Shown piece after piece: positions 30,732 through 40,014 of a DNA stretch of 64,000 bases. Under the pieces are notes generated by a model, which saw only the letters and a program-made list of their open reading frames with translations, searched no databases and was not told the origin of the DNA. A program made the translations under genes and the position numbers. Origin of the DNA: Pseudomonas sp. FP453 (lineage in GTDB: Bacteria; Pseudomonadota; Gammaproteobacteria; Pseudomonadales; Pseudomonadaceae); the NCBI RefSeq assembly GCF_030687495.1, contig NZ_CP117435.1, forward strand, positions 868,001 to 932,000, written 5' to 3'. Position 1 is the first letter of the stretch; each line of letters opens with the position of its first letter.

Positions 30732-32630
30732 ATGTCGCATCAATCTGATTTGATCAGCGAGGACATCCTCGCCTACCTGGGCCAGCATGAGCGCAAGGAA
30801 ATGTTGCGCTTCCTGACCTGTGGCAACGTCGACGACGGCAAGAGCACCCTGATCGGGCGCCTGCTGCACGACTCCAAGATGATCTACGAAGATCACCTGG
30901 AAGCCATCACCCGCGATTCGAAGAAAGTCGGCACCACCGGTGACGACATCGACCTGGCGTTGCTGGTCGACGGCCTGCAGGCCGAGCGTGAGCAAGGCAT
31001 CACCATCGATGTCGCCTACCGCTATTTCTCCACCGCCAAGCGCAAATTCATCATCGCCGACACCCCCGGCCATGAGCAGTACACCCGCAACATGGCCACC
31101 GGTGCGTCCACCTGTGACCTGGCGATCATCCTGATCGACGCCCGCTACGGCGTGCAGACCCAGACCCGTCGCCACAGCTATATCGCCTCGTTGCTGGGCA
31201 TCAAGCACATCGTGATTGCCGTCAACAAGATGGACATCAACGGCTTTGACCAAAGCGTATTCGAGTCGATCAAGGCCGATTACCTGAAGTTCGCCGAAGG
31301 TATCGCGTTCAAGCCGAGCACCATGGCCTTTGTGCCGATGTCGGCGCTCAAGGGCGACAACGTGGTGAACAAGAGCGAGCGTTCGCCTTGGTACACCGGC
31401 CAGTCGCTGATGGAGATCCTCGAAACCGTCGAGATCGCCAACGACCGCAACTACACCGACCTGCGTTTCCCGGTGCAGTACGTCAACCGTCCGAACCTGA
31501 ACTTCCGTGGTTTCGCCGGCACCCTGGCCAGCGGCATCGTGCACAAGGGCGACGAAGTCGTGGTGCTGCCATCGGGCAAGAGCAGCCGCGTCAAATCCAT
31601 CGTTACCTTTGAAGGTGAGCTGGAGCACGCCGGCCCAGGCCAGGCCGTGACCCTGACCATGGAAGACGAGATCGACATCTCCCGTGGCGACCTGTTGGTG
31701 CATGCCGACAACGTGCCGCAAGTGACCGACGCCTTCGACGCCATGCTGGTGTGGATGGCCGAAGAGCCGATGCTGCCGGGCAAGAAATACGACATCAAGC
31801 GCGCCACCAGCTACGTGCCGGGTTCCATCACCAGCATCGTGCACCGTGTGGACGTGAACACCCTGGCCGAAGGCCCGGCGAGTTCGCTGCAATTGAACGA
31901 GATCGGCCGGGTCAAGGTCAGCCTCGACGCCGCCATTGCCCTGGACGGTTACGACAGCAACCGCACCACCGGTGCGTTTATCGTTATCGACCGTTTGACC
32001 AACGGCACTGTGGCCGCGGGCATGATCATCGCGCCGCCAGTGACCCACGGCAGCTCGGCGCAGCACGGCAAGTTGGCCCACGTGGCCACCGAAGAGCGTG
32101 CCCAGCGCTTCGGCCAGCAACCGGCCACCGTGCTGTTCAGCGGCCTGTCGGGCGCTGGCAAGAGCACCCTGGCCTATGCGGTTGAGCGCAAGCTGTTCGA
32201 CATGGGTCGTGCGGTATTCGTGCTGGATGGCCAGAACCTGCGCCACGACTTGAACAAGGGCTTGCCGCAAGACCGTGCCGGCCGCACCGAGAACTGGCGT
32301 CGTGCCGCGCACGTGGCGCGTCAGTTCAACGAAGCGGGCCTGCTGACCCTGGCGGCGTTTGTCGCGCCGGATGCCGAAGGCCGTGAACAGGCCAAGGCAT
32401 TGATCGGCGGTGATCGTTTGCTGACGGTCTACGTGCAAGCGTCGCCGCTGGTGTGCGCCGAGCGTGATCCGCAAGGGTTGTACGCGGCGGGTGGGGATAA
32501 CATCCCGGGTGAGTCCTTCCCGTACGACGTGCCGTTGAATGCCGACCTGGTGATCGACACCCAGGCGTTGTCGCTGGAAGAGAGCGTCAAGCAAGTGCTG
32601 GAGCTGTTGCGTCAGCGCGGCGCGATCTAA
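30732..32630 (+). CDS. cysNC: Bifunctional sulfate adenylyltransferase subunit 1/APS kinase
   Basis: Fusion protein of 632 residues. The N-terminal CysN GTPase (about 1-440) has the P-loop [10 protein letters not shown], the G3 motif [11 protein letters not shown] and G4 NKMD; it couples GTP hydrolysis to APS formation by CysD. The C-terminal CysC kinase (about 455-632) has its own P-loop [12 protein letters not shown] and phosphorylates APS to PAPS. The fused form lets APS be passed on at once. It ends shortly before a strong terminator. Normal length for the Pseudomonas fusion. Confidence 0.97.
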   Translation: MSHQSDLISEDILAYLGQHERKEMLRFLTCGNVDDGKSTLIGRLLHDSKMIYEDHLEAITRDSKKVGTTGDDIDLALLVDGLQAEREQGITIDVAYRYFSTAKRKFIIADTPGHEQYTRNMATGASTCDLAIILIDARYGVQTQTRRHSYIASLLGIKHIVIAVNKMDINGFDQSVFESIKADYLKFAEGIAFKPSTMAFVPMSALKGDNVVNKSERSPWYTGQSLMEILETVEIANDRNYTDLRFPVQYVNRPNLNFRGFAGTLASGIVHKGDEVVVLPSGKSSRVKSIVTFEGELEHAGPGQAVTLTMEDEIDISRGDLLVHADNVPQVTDAFDAMLVWMAEEPMLPGKKYDIKRATSYVPGSITSIVHRVDVNTLAEGPASSLQLNEIGRVKVSLDAAIALDGYDSNRTTGAFIVIDRLTNGTVAAGMIIAPPVTHGSSAQHGKLAHVATEERAQRFGQQPATVLFSGLSGAGKSTLAYAVERKLFDMGRAVFVLDGQNLRHDLNKGLPQDRAGRTENWRRAAHVARQFNEAGLLTLAAFVAPDAEGREQAKALIGGDRLLTVYVQASPLVCAERDPQGLYAAGGDNIPGESFPYDVPLNADLVIDTQALSLEESVKQVLELLRQRGAI

Positions 32631-32643
32631 GGATTGCCGCTAC

Positions 32644-32683
32644 AAAAAAGCCCGCCACCGAGTGATCGGTGGCGGGCTTTTTT
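32644..32683 (+). terminator. Intrinsic terminator after cysNC
   Basis: A perfect stem GCCCGCCACCGA / TCGGTGGCGGGC with a four-base loop is flanked by A and T runs, 13 bases past the cysNC stop. Confidence 0.92.
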
Positions 32684-32709
32684 ATGTCCTCAAGACCGGA
32701 CTCGGTCAA

Positions 32710-32812
32710 TGTGGGAGCTGGCTTTTGTGGGAGCTGGCTTGCCTGCGATAGCATCACCTCGGTTCCACTGATGTACCGAGGTGCCTGCATCGCAGGCAAG
32801 CCAGCTCCCACA
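32710..32812. repeat. REP doublet with duplicated left arm
   Basis: TGTGGGAGCTGGCTTT is followed directly by TGTGGGAGCTGGCTTG (a 16-base duplication), a centre with CACCTCGG/CCGAGGTG, and the inverted REP ending CCAGCTCCCACA. It lies in the convergent gap between cysNC and the acyltransferase gene, beginning 26 bases after the terminator. Confidence 0.88.
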
Positions 32813-32819
32813 TTTTTGA

Positions 32820-33719
32820 TCACTTTTTGTCTGGGAATTCGGTGTGCAGCCTATCGAGCAGTTGGTCTTTTTCTTCCCACAGCTGGTTGATCCAACCCTG
32901 GAACGCCGTCCGATACTCCCCATCCTGCTCATAATTCTTTCCAATGAACTCGGCCGGGATCTGCACCTCTTCAAACTGCACCACAACGTCCTGCACATTC
33001 CCGCACAACAAATCCCAATACCCAGGGCGCCCAGCCGGATAGTGAATGGTCACATTGACCAATGACTTCAACTGCTCACCCATCGCATCCAGCACAAACG
33101 CAATGCCACCGGCTTTAGGCTTGAGCAGGTAGCGGAACGGCGATTTCTGCTGCGCATGCTTGCCCGGGGTAAACCGTGTGCCTTCGGCAAAGTTGAAAAT
33201 GCCCACCGGGTTGTCGCGAAACTTCGCACAGGTCTTGCGCGTGGTTTCCAGGTCCTTGCCCTTCTTCTCCGGGTGCTTCTCCAGGTACGCCTTGGTGTAG
33301 CGCTTCATGAAGGGGAAGCCCAAAGCCCACCACGCCAAGCCAATCACCGGCACCCAGATCAGCTCCTGCTTGAGGAAGAACTTCAGCGGGCGAATGCGCC
33401 GGTTGAGCACGTACTGCAACACCATGATGTCGACCCAGCTCTGGTGGTTGCTGGTCACCAGGTACGAGTGCTGGTAATCCAGGCCTTCCAGGCCCTTGAT
33501 GTGCCAACGCGTGCGGCGCACCAGGTTCATCCAGCCTTTGTTGTTGGTCACCCAGGCTTCGTGGGTGTGGTTCATCAGCCATTCACTGAAGCGCTTGGCG
33601 AACGGCAATGCCTTGAACAGCGCGACGATAAACAGGAACGAACACAACAGGATCGTGTTCAGCGCCAGCAACAACGACGCGATCACCCCGCGCACGGCGG
33701 CAGGTAGAAAATCCAGCAT
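32820..33719 (-). CDS. PlsC-type acyltransferase (YihG-like)
   Basis: Membrane-associated lysophospholipid acyltransferase of 299 residues. A hydrophobic N-terminal segment (residues 10-38) is followed by the catalytic NHQSWVD (H-x4-D, about residue 91) and the substrate-binding FNFAEGTRFTPGK (EGTR, about residue 177). The size and the C-terminal acidic tail match YihG, an accessory 1-acylglycerol-3-phosphate acyltransferase of E. coli, rather than the shorter PlsC. The pta stop is at 33720, immediately before the start of this gene, so it is probably co-transcribed with pta. Confidence 0.9.
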   Translation of the reverse strand: MLDFLPAAVRGVIASLLLALNTILLCSFLFIVALFKALPFAKRFSEWLMNHTHEAWVTNNKGWMNLVRRTRWHIKGLEGLDYQHSYLVTSNHQSWVDIMVLQYVLNRRIRPLKFFLKQELIWVPVIGLAWWALGFPFMKRYTKAYLEKHPEKKGKDLETTRKTCAKFRDNPVGIFNFAEGTRFTPGKHAQQKSPFRYLLKPKAGGIAFVLDAMGEQLKSLVNVTIHYPAGRPGYWDLLCGNVQDVVVQFEEVQIPAEFIGKNYEQDGEYRTAFQGWINQLWEEKDQLLDRLHTEFPDKK

Positions 33720-35819
33720 TTAGATATCCATAGGTCGGTTGGCGGCTTGGATCGCAGTCAGTGCGATGGTGTACACGATGTCATCCACCTGGGCGCCGCG
33801 TGGCAGGTCGTTGACCGGTTTGCGCAGGCCCTGGAGCATCGGCCCCAGGCTCACGCAATCGGCGCTGCGTTGCACGGCCTTGTGGGTGGTGTTGCCGGTG
33901 TTCAGGTCGGGAAACACGAACACGGTGGCTTTACCGGCAACCAGGCTGTTCGGTGCTAATTGGCGGGCCACGTTTTCGTTGGCGGCGGCGTCGTATTGCA
34001 GCGGGCCGTCGATCAGCAGCGAGCTTTGCTGTTCGTGGGCGAGCAGGGTGGCTTCGCGGACTTTCTCCACTTCTTCGCCGCTGGCCGAGTCGCCGCTGGA
34101 ATAGCTGATCATCGCCACACGCGGCGTGATGCCGAACGCGGCGGCCGAGTCGGCGCTTTGCAGGGCAATCTCCGCCAACTCGGCGGCGCTTGGGTGCGGG
34201 TTCATCACGCAGTCGCCGTACACCAGCACCTGCTCCGGGAACAGCATGAAGAACACCGACGACACCAAGGTGCAGCCCGGCGCGGTCTTGATCAACTGCA
34301 GGGCCGGGCGGATGGTGTTGGCGGTGGAGTGGATGACGCCGGAGACCAGGCCGTCCACTTCGTCCAGCGCCAGCATCATGGTGGCGATCACCACGGTGTC
34401 CTCCAGTTGCTGCTCGGCCATCGGCGCGTTGAGGCTCTTGCTCTTGCGCAGGGCCACCATCGGTTCGACGTAGCGCTGGCGGATCAGGTCCGGGTCGAGA
34501 ATCTCCAGGCCTTCGGGCAATTCGATGCCCTGGGCGCGGGCGACGGCTTCCACGTCCGCCGGTTTGGCCAGCAGCACGCAGCGGGCAATCCCCCGCGCCT
34601 GGCAGATCGCGGCGGCTTGCACGGTCAGCGGCTCGCTGCCTTCGGGCAGGACGATGCGCTTGTTGGCCGCCTGGGCGCGCTGGATCAACTGGTAGCGGAA
34701 CACCGCCGGCGACAGGCGCATCTCCCGGGGCGTGCCGCAGCGTTGGTGCAGCCAGCGCGCATCGAGGTGGCTGGCAACGAAGTCGGTGATGATCTCCGCG
34801 CGCTCGCGGTCATCGATGGGGATTTCCTTGTTGAGGCTGTTGAGCTGGTTGGCGGTGTCGTAGGAACCGGTGCTCACCGACAGCACGGGCAGCCCGGCCT
34901 GGAACGCGCCACGGCACAGGTCCATGATGCGCGGGTCGGGCAGGGTGTCGCTGGTCAGCAGCAGGCCGGCCAGGGGCACGCCGTTGATCGCGGCCAGGCT
35001 GACGGCGAGGATGATGTCGTCGCGGTCACCGGGCGTTACTACCAGAACGCCGGGCTTGAGCAGCTCCACGGTGTTGCGCATGGTGCGTGCGCAAATGATG
35101 ATCTTGGTCATGCGCCGGGTTTCGTAGTCGCCGGCGTTGAGGATCTGTGCGCCCATCAGGTCGGCCACGTCACGGGTGCGTGGGGCGTTGAGTTCCGGCT
35201 GATAGGGAATGCAGCCGAGCAGGCGGAAATCACCGCTGCGCAGCAGGGGCGAATGCTCTTTGAGGCGCGCGGAGAAGGCTTCCATGCTTTCGTCGGTGCG
35301 CACCTTGTTGAGGATCACGCCGAGGACTTTCGGGTCTTTCGGGCCGCCAAACAGTTGGGCCTGCAATTCCACGCGGCCGGAGAGTTCGGTGAGCACTTCG
35401 TTTTCCGGGGCGGAGACCAGGATCACTTCCGCGTCGAGGCTCTTGGCCAGGTGCAGGTTGACCCGGGCAGCGTAACTGGCGCTGCGGGTTGGCACCATGC
35501 CTTCGACGATCAGCACGTCCTTGCCCACGGCGGCCTGTTGATACAGGGTGATGATTTCTTCGAGCAGCTCATCGAGCTGGCCGTCGCCGAGCATGCGCTC
35601 CACATGGGCCAGGCCCAGGGGTTGTGGCGGCTTCAAACCGTGGGTGCGCGCCACCAGCTCGGTGGAGCGTTCGGGGCCGGTGTCGCCGGGGTGCGGCTGG
35701 GCAATGGGCTTGAAGAACCCGACTTTCAGCCCGGCCCGCTCAAGGGTGCGCACCAGCCCAAGGCTGATGGAGGTCAGACCCACACCAAAATCGGTGGGCG
35801 CGATAAAAAAAGTCTGCAT
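33720..35819 (-). CDS. pta: Phosphate acetyltransferase
   Basis: Interconverts acetyl-CoA and acetyl phosphate. The long form (699 residues) has an N-terminal P-loop-like domain (FFIAPTDFGVGLTSISLGL), a central DRTGG domain (about 215-325) and the C-terminal PTA catalytic domain from about residue 385 (IVLPEGSEPLTVQAA, VMNPHPSAAELAEIA, DGPLQYDAA). ATG 35819 (MQTFFIAP) is chosen over ATG 35840 because family members start there. No acetate kinase gene is next to it; a DUF3565 gene lies upstream and the acyltransferase gene directly downstream. Confidence 0.95.
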   Translation of the reverse strand: MQTFFIAPTDFGVGLTSISLGLVRTLERAGLKVGFFKPIAQPHPGDTGPERSTELVARTHGLKPPQPLGLAHVERMLGDGQLDELLEEIITLYQQAAVGKDVLIVEGMVPTRSASYAARVNLHLAKSLDAEVILVSAPENEVLTELSGRVELQAQLFGGPKDPKVLGVILNKVRTDESMEAFSARLKEHSPLLRSGDFRLLGCIPYQPELNAPRTRDVADLMGAQILNAGDYETRRMTKIIICARTMRNTVELLKPGVLVVTPGDRDDIILAVSLAAINGVPLAGLLLTSDTLPDPRIMDLCRGAFQAGLPVLSVSTGSYDTANQLNSLNKEIPIDDRERAEIITDFVASHLDARWLHQRCGTPREMRLSPAVFRYQLIQRAQAANKRIVLPEGSEPLTVQAAAICQARGIARCVLLAKPADVEAVARAQGIELPEGLEILDPDLIRQRYVEPMVALRKSKSLNAPMAEQQLEDTVVIATMMLALDEVDGLVSGVIHSTANTIRPALQLIKTAPGCTLVSSVFFMLFPEQVLVYGDCVMNPHPSAAELAEIALQSADSAAAFGITPRVAMISYSSGDSASGEEVEKVREATLLAHEQQSSLLIDGPLQYDAAANENVARQLAPNSLVAGKATVFVFPDLNTGNTTHKAVQRSADCVSLGPMLQGLRKPVNDLPRGAQVDDIVYTIALTAIQAANRPMDI

Positions 35820-35898
35820 GCGAATTCTCTGGAGGTGCATGGCTTGGGTGACGCTCTATGGCTGGGCGTCTACCGCGAATCAGGTGCCAAGGTTATCG

Positions 35899-36189
35899 TT
35901 ATTCGTGCGCTTGCGCACACCAGCCGCAGGCAAAGGGCTGGCCTATTTTTTCCTGGCGCTGTGCGGGGTCGAGCACCCAGGCGCGGGACTGCCAGGGCGG
36001 CTGGTGGCGCAGGTGCTGGGTGTGGCCGCAAGACAGCTCGGCAACCCAGTGCTGGTCGTCGTCCTGGTGAAAACCGATGACCGTCGAGTCGCGTGTGCGA
36101 CCCCGTCTGTCCGGGTTGTGTTCGCTTTCGGGCAAATCCTTGTTTAGACTTGTCCGTTCTTCATTCTTATGCAAAAGGTCTCGCCCCAT
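35899..36189 (-). CDS. DUF3565 domain-containing protein
   Basis: Small protein whose C-terminal 60 residues match DUF3565: VIGFHQDDDQHWVAELSCGH, a PPWQSRAWVL segment and FACGWC at the end. The Cys and His positions suggest metal binding; function unknown. The start is uncertain. The ATG at 36189 is used (96 residues), an ATG at 36219 would reach into the divergent slyD gene, and the conserved core begins only near 36081. The N-terminal 35 residues are charged and not conserved in my judgement. Confidence 0.6.
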   Translation of the reverse strand: MGRDLLHKNEERTSLNKDLPESEHNPDRRGRTRDSTVIGFHQDDDQHWVAELSCGHTQHLRHQPPWQSRAWVLDPAQRQEKIGQPFACGWCAQAHE

Positions 36190-36673
36190 GACGATCGCCG
36201 CTAACAAGGCTGTCTCCATCGACTATACCCTGACCAACGACGCTGGTGAGGTCATCGACAGCTCCGCCGGCGGCGCGCCGCTGGTCTACCTGCAAGGCGC
36301 AGGTAACATCATCCCAGGCCTGGAAAAGGCTCTGGAAGGCAAGAGCGTCGGTGATGAACTGACCGTTGCCGTAGAACCTGAAGATGCCTACGGCGAGTAC
36401 TCGGCCGAACTGGTCAGCACCCTGAGCCGCAGCATGTTCGAAGGCGTTGACGAGCTGGAAGTGGGCATGCAGTTCCACGCTTCCGCGCCGGACGGCCAAA
36501 TGCAGATCGTCACCATCCGTGACCTGGACGGCGACGACGTCACCGTTGACGGCAACCACCCGCTGGCTGGCCAGCGCCTGAACTTCCAAGTGAAGATCGT
36601 TGCCATCCGCGACGCTTCCCAGGAAGAAGTGGCCCACGGCCACGTTCACGGTGAAGGCGGTCACCAGCACTGA
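36188..36673 (+). CDS. slyD: FKBP-type peptidyl-prolyl isomerase SlyD-like
   Basis: Cytosolic prolyl isomerase and chaperone of 161 residues. The FKBP half-domains (AVSIDYTLTNDAGEVIDSS; IIPGLEKALEGKSVGDE) flank an insert-in-flap domain (about 70-130). The tail has a short His-containing metal-binding end (HGHVHGEGGHQH), typical of SlyD, which delivers nickel in some bacteria. ATG 36188 gives MTIAANKAVS; the frame upstream of it is non-homologous. A terminator follows closely. Confidence 0.93.
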   Translation: MTIAANKAVSIDYTLTNDAGEVIDSSAGGAPLVYLQGAGNIIPGLEKALEGKSVGDELTVAVEPEDAYGEYSAELVSTLSRSMFEGVDELEVGMQFHASAPDGQMQIVTIRDLDGDDVTVDGNHPLAGQRLNFQVKIVAIRDASQEEVAHGHVHGEGGHQH

Positions 36674-36697
36674 TTGATGCATTGATCAGCGGCTAGC

Positions 36698-36730
36698 AAA
36701 AACGCCCCGACCTGTTCGGGGCGTTTTTTT
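36698..36730 (+). terminator. Intrinsic terminator after slyD
   Basis: The stem AACGCCCCGA / TCGGGGCGTT is followed by a T run, 25 bases after the slyD stop. Confidence 0.92.
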
Positions 36731-36793
36731 TGTGCTCAAAAAATGTATGCAATCCAAATGTGGGAGCGGTGCAATCTTTATTCGGGCACAAAC

Positions 36794-36827
36794 AAAAATG
36801 CCCCGGACCTTTCGGTACGGGGCATTT
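36794..36827 (-). terminator. Intrinsic terminator after rpsT
   Basis: The stem AAATGCCCCG / CGGGGCATTT is followed on the minus strand by T residues, 44 bases past the rpsT stop. A lone degenerate REP half (TGTGGGAGCGG) lies just to its left at 36760. Confidence 0.85.
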
Positions 36828-36870
36828 CTTAACTGTTGCGTAACCTGGGTTACGCGCCAGTTGTTACCAC

Positions 36871-37149
36871 TTAGGCTGCTGCAGCGACGTTCAGAGCCTT
36901 GATGTGGCCATTCAGACGGCTCTTATGACGAGCGGCCTTGTTCTTGTGGATGATGCCTTTATCGGCCATACGGTCGATAACAGGCACAGCCAGAACGTAA
37001 GCTGCTTGAGCTTTTTCAGCGTCTTTGGTGTCGATGGCTTTAACTACATTCTTGATGTAGGTACGAACCATGGAACGCAGGCTGGCGTTGTGGCTGCGAC
37101 GCTTCTCAGCCTGTTTTGCACGTTTTTTGGCGGAAGGTGTGTTGGCCAC
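36871..37149 (-). CDS. rpsT: 30S ribosomal protein S20
   Basis: Primary 16S rRNA-binding protein of the small subunit. The 92 residues start [20 protein letters not shown] and are rich in Lys, Arg and Ala, with the central [14 protein letters not shown]. The start codon is GTG (37147-37149), with GAGGAG nine bases upstream; a non-AUG start is also found in E. coli S20, where it matters for autoregulation. The gene is monocistronic between its own promoter and terminator, divergent from murJ. Confidence 0.97.
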   Translation of the reverse strand: MANTPSAKKRAKQAEKRRSHNASLRSMVRTYIKNVVKAIDTKDAEKAQAAYVLAVPVIDRMADKGIIHKNKAARHKSRLNGHIKALNVAAAA

Positions 37150-37202
37150 CGTCGAGCTCCTCGAAAGACTTTTTAGGAAATAGCAAACAAAATAGGCCGC
37201 GA

Positions 37203-37231
37203 ATCATGCCGATGACTTGAAGTGTTGTCAA
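37203..37231 (-). promoter_or_regulatory. Probable sigma70 promoter of rpsT
   Basis: On the minus strand: TTGACA at 37226-37231, a 17-base spacer and CATGAT at 37203-37208, followed by a GC-rich discriminator (TCGCGGCC), as expected for a growth-rate-controlled ribosomal gene. It lies 54 bases upstream of the GTG. Confidence 0.65.
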
Positions 37232-37403
37232 GGGCGGCTGATGCGAACTGCTGAGTGGTCGATCTGAAGAGGCGGGTGATTTATTTCCGGCGCTTGACCT
37301 GTAAACTCGCGAGCTTTGGCTCTGTGCTGTTGCAGGCGCGCAGTATCGCATAAGTAGGCGCGTTGTTCGCCTGCTGTTTATCTAATAGGCGCAAACTCTT
37401 TCA

Positions 37404-38942
37404 ATGAACCTCCTCAAATCGTTGGCCGCCGTCAGCTCTATCACGATGATCTCGCGGGTTTTGGGCTTCGTGCGCGACACCCTGCTGGCGCGCATTTTTG
37501 GCGCGAGCATGGCCACGGACGCCTTCTTTATTGCCTTCAAACTGCCCAACCTGCTGCGGCGGATCTTCGCCGAGGGCGCATTTTCCCAGGCGTTCGTGCC
37601 GATCCTGGCCGAATACAAGACCCAGCAGGGCGAGGAAGCGACGCGCACCTTTATTGCCTACGTGTCGGGCCTGCTGACCCTGGTGCTGATGCTGGTGACC
37701 GTGCTCGGCATGCTCGCCGCACCCTGGGTGATCTGGGCCACGGCCCCCGGTTTTGCCAACACCCCGGAAAAATTCGCGCTGACCACTGACCTGCTGCGGG
37801 TGACCTTTCCTTATATATTGCTGATTTCCCTGTCATCCCTGGCCGGCGCGATCCTCAACACCTGGAACCGCTTCTCGGTGCCGGCCTTTGTGCCGACCCT
37901 GCTGAACGTCAGCATGATTATCTTCGCGCTGTTCCTCACGCCGTATTTCGATCCGCCGGTCATGGCCCTGGGCTGGGCCGTACTGGCCGGTGGCCTGGCG
38001 CAGCTGCTTTACCAACTGCCGCACCTGAAAAAGATCGGCATGCTCGTGCTGCCGCGCCTCAATCTGAAGGACACCGGCGTCTGGCGCGTAATGCGCAACA
38101 TGCTGCCGGCGATTCTTGGTGTGTCCGTCAGTCAGATTTCCCTGATCATCAACACCGCGTTCGCGTCGCTGTTGGTCTCGGGTTCGGTATCGTGGATGTA
38201 CTACGCGGATCGCTTGATGGAACTGCCGTCCGGCGTGCTCGGCGTGGCCTTGGGCACGATTTTGCTGCCAACCCTGGCGCGCACCTACGCCAGCAAGGAC
38301 CGCCAGGAATACTCGCGCATCCTCGATTGGGGCCTGCGCCTGTGCTTTGTGCTGGTGCTGCCGTGCGCCCTGGCGCTGGGGATCCTGGCCGAGCCGCTGA
38401 CCATGTCGTTGTTCCAGTACGGTCAGTTCGACGCCCATGACGCCCTGATGACGCAGCACGCGCTGGTCGCCTACTCGGTGGGCCTGCTCGGCATCATCGT
38501 GATCAAGGTGCTGGCGCCGGGCTTCTATGCCCAGCAAAACATCCGTACGCCGGTAAAAATCGCGATATTCACGCTGATCGTCACGCAACTGCTCAACCTG
38601 GTGTTTATCGGCCCGTTGGCCCATGCCGGCCTGGCCCTGGCCATCAGCGCCGGTGCGTGTATCAACGCCGGCCTGCTGTTCTACCAACTGCGCAAGCAGC
38701 AGATGTTCCAGCCGCAGCCAGGCTGGGGTCTGTTCGCTCTTAAGCTGGTGGTTGCAGTGACGGCGATGTCGGCGGTATTGCTCGGCCTGATGCACTTCAT
38801 GCCCGCCTGGGACGAAGGCCATATGCTGGAGCGTTTCCTGCGTCTAGGCGTGCTGGTCGTGGCCGGTGTGGTGGTGTACTTCGGGATGTTGCTGCTGCAG
38901 GGCTTCCGCCTCCGGGATTTCAATCGCAAGTCGATTGGCTAG
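37404..38942 (+). CDS. murJ: Lipid II flippase MurJ
   Basis: Inner-membrane MOP-superfamily transporter of 512 residues that moves lipid II to the periplasmic side for peptidoglycan synthesis. The N-terminus has the family signature [24 protein letters not shown], followed by the [20 protein letters not shown] segment and about 14 membrane helices through the protein. The rpsT-divergent, ribF-upstream position (old name mviN) is conserved. ATG 37404; length normal. Confidence 0.96.
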   Translation: MNLLKSLAAVSSITMISRVLGFVRDTLLARIFGASMATDAFFIAFKLPNLLRRIFAEGAFSQAFVPILAEYKTQQGEEATRTFIAYVSGLLTLVLMLVTVLGMLAAPWVIWATAPGFANTPEKFALTTDLLRVTFPYILLISLSSLAGAILNTWNRFSVPAFVPTLLNVSMIIFALFLTPYFDPPVMALGWAVLAGGLAQLLYQLPHLKKIGMLVLPRLNLKDTGVWRVMRNMLPAILGVSVSQISLIINTAFASLLVSGSVSWMYYADRLMELPSGVLGVALGTILLPTLARTYASKDRQEYSRILDWGLRLCFVLVLPCALALGILAEPLTMSLFQYGQFDAHDALMTQHALVAYSVGLLGIIVIKVLAPGFYAQQNIRTPVKIAIFTLIVTQLLNLVFIGPLAHAGLALAISAGACINAGLLFYQLRKQQMFQPQPGWGLFALKLVVAVTAMSAVLLGLMHFMPAWDEGHMLERFLRLGVLVVAGVVVYFGMLLLQGFRLRDFNRKSIG

Positions 38943-39027
38943 AGCGTTTGCCGCGATAAAACGGCTGTTTTATCGATTCGACCCATTTGGCCTGTTCTGT
39001 TGCCTGTCGTCCGGGGCTGGGTGTGGT

Positions 39028-39033
39028 TATAAT
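39028..39033 (+). promoter_or_regulatory. Possible -10 element upstream of ribF
   Basis: A perfect TATAAT hexamer lies 29 bases before the chosen ribF start, in the 119-base gap after murJ. No good -35 is seen at the right distance, so this is only a partial promoter call. Initiation here would leave the ATG at 39044 almost without a leader, supporting 39062 as the start. Confidence 0.45.
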
Positions 39034-39061
39034 CGACCACTTTATGAGCAAGAAGCGCGTT

Positions 39062-40000
39062 ATGCAGCTGGTTCGAGGTCTCCACAACCTGCGCCCCCAG
39101 CATCGGGGTTGCGTCGCCACTATTGGCAACTTTGACGGTGTTCACCGTGGCCACCAGGCTATCCTGGCCAGGCTGCGCGAGCGTGCGGTCGAGTTGGGCG
39201 TGCCCAGCTGCGTGGTGATATTTGAGCCACAGCCGCGGGAATATTTCAGCCCCGAGACGGCGCCGGCCCGCCTGGCCCGCCTGCGGGACAAGCTGCAACT
39301 GCTGGCCGAAGAAGGCGTGGACCGTGTCCTCTGCCTGGCCTTCAATCAGCGTTTGCAAAGCCTCAGCGCCGCCGAGTTCGTTGACCGGATCCTGGTGGAC
39401 GGCCTGGGCGTGCAGCACCTGGAGGTCGGCGACGACTTCCGTTTTGGCTGCGACCGCGTCGGCGATTTCGATTTCCTGCAGAAGGCTGGCGCTCATCAAG
39501 GTTTTACCGTCGAAGCCGCGCAAACCGTCGAACTGGACGGCCTGCGCGTGAGCAGTACCCAGGTGCGTAACGCCCTGGCCGCTGCCGACTTCGCGCTGGC
39601 CGAGCGTTTGCTCGGTCGCCCGTTCCGCATTGCCGGACGGGTCCTGCACGGCCAGAAGCTGGCGCGCCAACTGGGCACGCCAACCGCCAACGTGCAGCTC
39701 AAGCGCCGTCGTGTGCCACTCACCGGGGTTTACCTGGTGAGTGTGGATATCGACGGCCAACCGTGGCCGGGAGTCGCCAACATAGGCGTCAGGCCCACGG
39801 TTGCAGGTGATGGCAAGGCCCACCTGGAAGTTCACCTTTTGGATTTTGCCGGTGATCTGTATGACCGGCGTTTGACGGTGGTTTTCCACCAAAAGCTGCG
39901 TGAAGAGCAGCGTTTCGCCTCCCTTGAGGCGTTGAAAACGGCGATCAATGCGGATGTCGCCGCCGCCCGTGCACTAGCCGCACCTAGCGCCCATCGCTAA
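39062..40000 (+). CDS. ribF: Bifunctional riboflavin kinase/FAD synthetase
   Basis: Converts riboflavin to FMN and then FAD. The 312 residues have an N-terminal FMN adenylyltransferase domain with TIGNFDGVHRGHQAIL (about residue 20) and ISSTQ-type loop (LRVSSTQVRNAL), and a C-terminal flavokinase domain (about 185-305) with GTPTANVQL. ATG 39062 (MQLVRGLHNL) matches the family start; MSKKRV six codons earlier is the alternative. The ileS start follows after 14 bases, the usual ribF-ileS-lspA order. Confidence 0.95.
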   Translation: MQLVRGLHNLRPQHRGCVATIGNFDGVHRGHQAILARLRERAVELGVPSCVVIFEPQPREYFSPETAPARLARLRDKLQLLAEEGVDRVLCLAFNQRLQSLSAAEFVDRILVDGLGVQHLEVGDDFRFGCDRVGDFDFLQKAGAHQGFTVEAAQTVELDGLRVSSTQVRNALAAADFALAERLLGRPFRIAGRVLHGQKLARQLGTPTANVQLKRRRVPLTGVYLVSVDIDGQPWPGVANIGVRPTVAGDGKAHLEVHLLDFAGDLYDRRLTVVFHQKLREEQRFASLEALKTAINADVAAARALAAPSAHR

Positions 40001-40014
40001 CCGAAGAGCCTTAA

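Noticed and set aside
28731..32594. Very long minus-strand open frame (1287 codons) across the nif3-like, cysD and cysNC genes
   Set aside because: It is the complement of three well-recognised plus-strand genes and of a REP array; its translation is low-complexity His/Val/Gln-rich, as expected for an antisense shadow in G+C-rich DNA.
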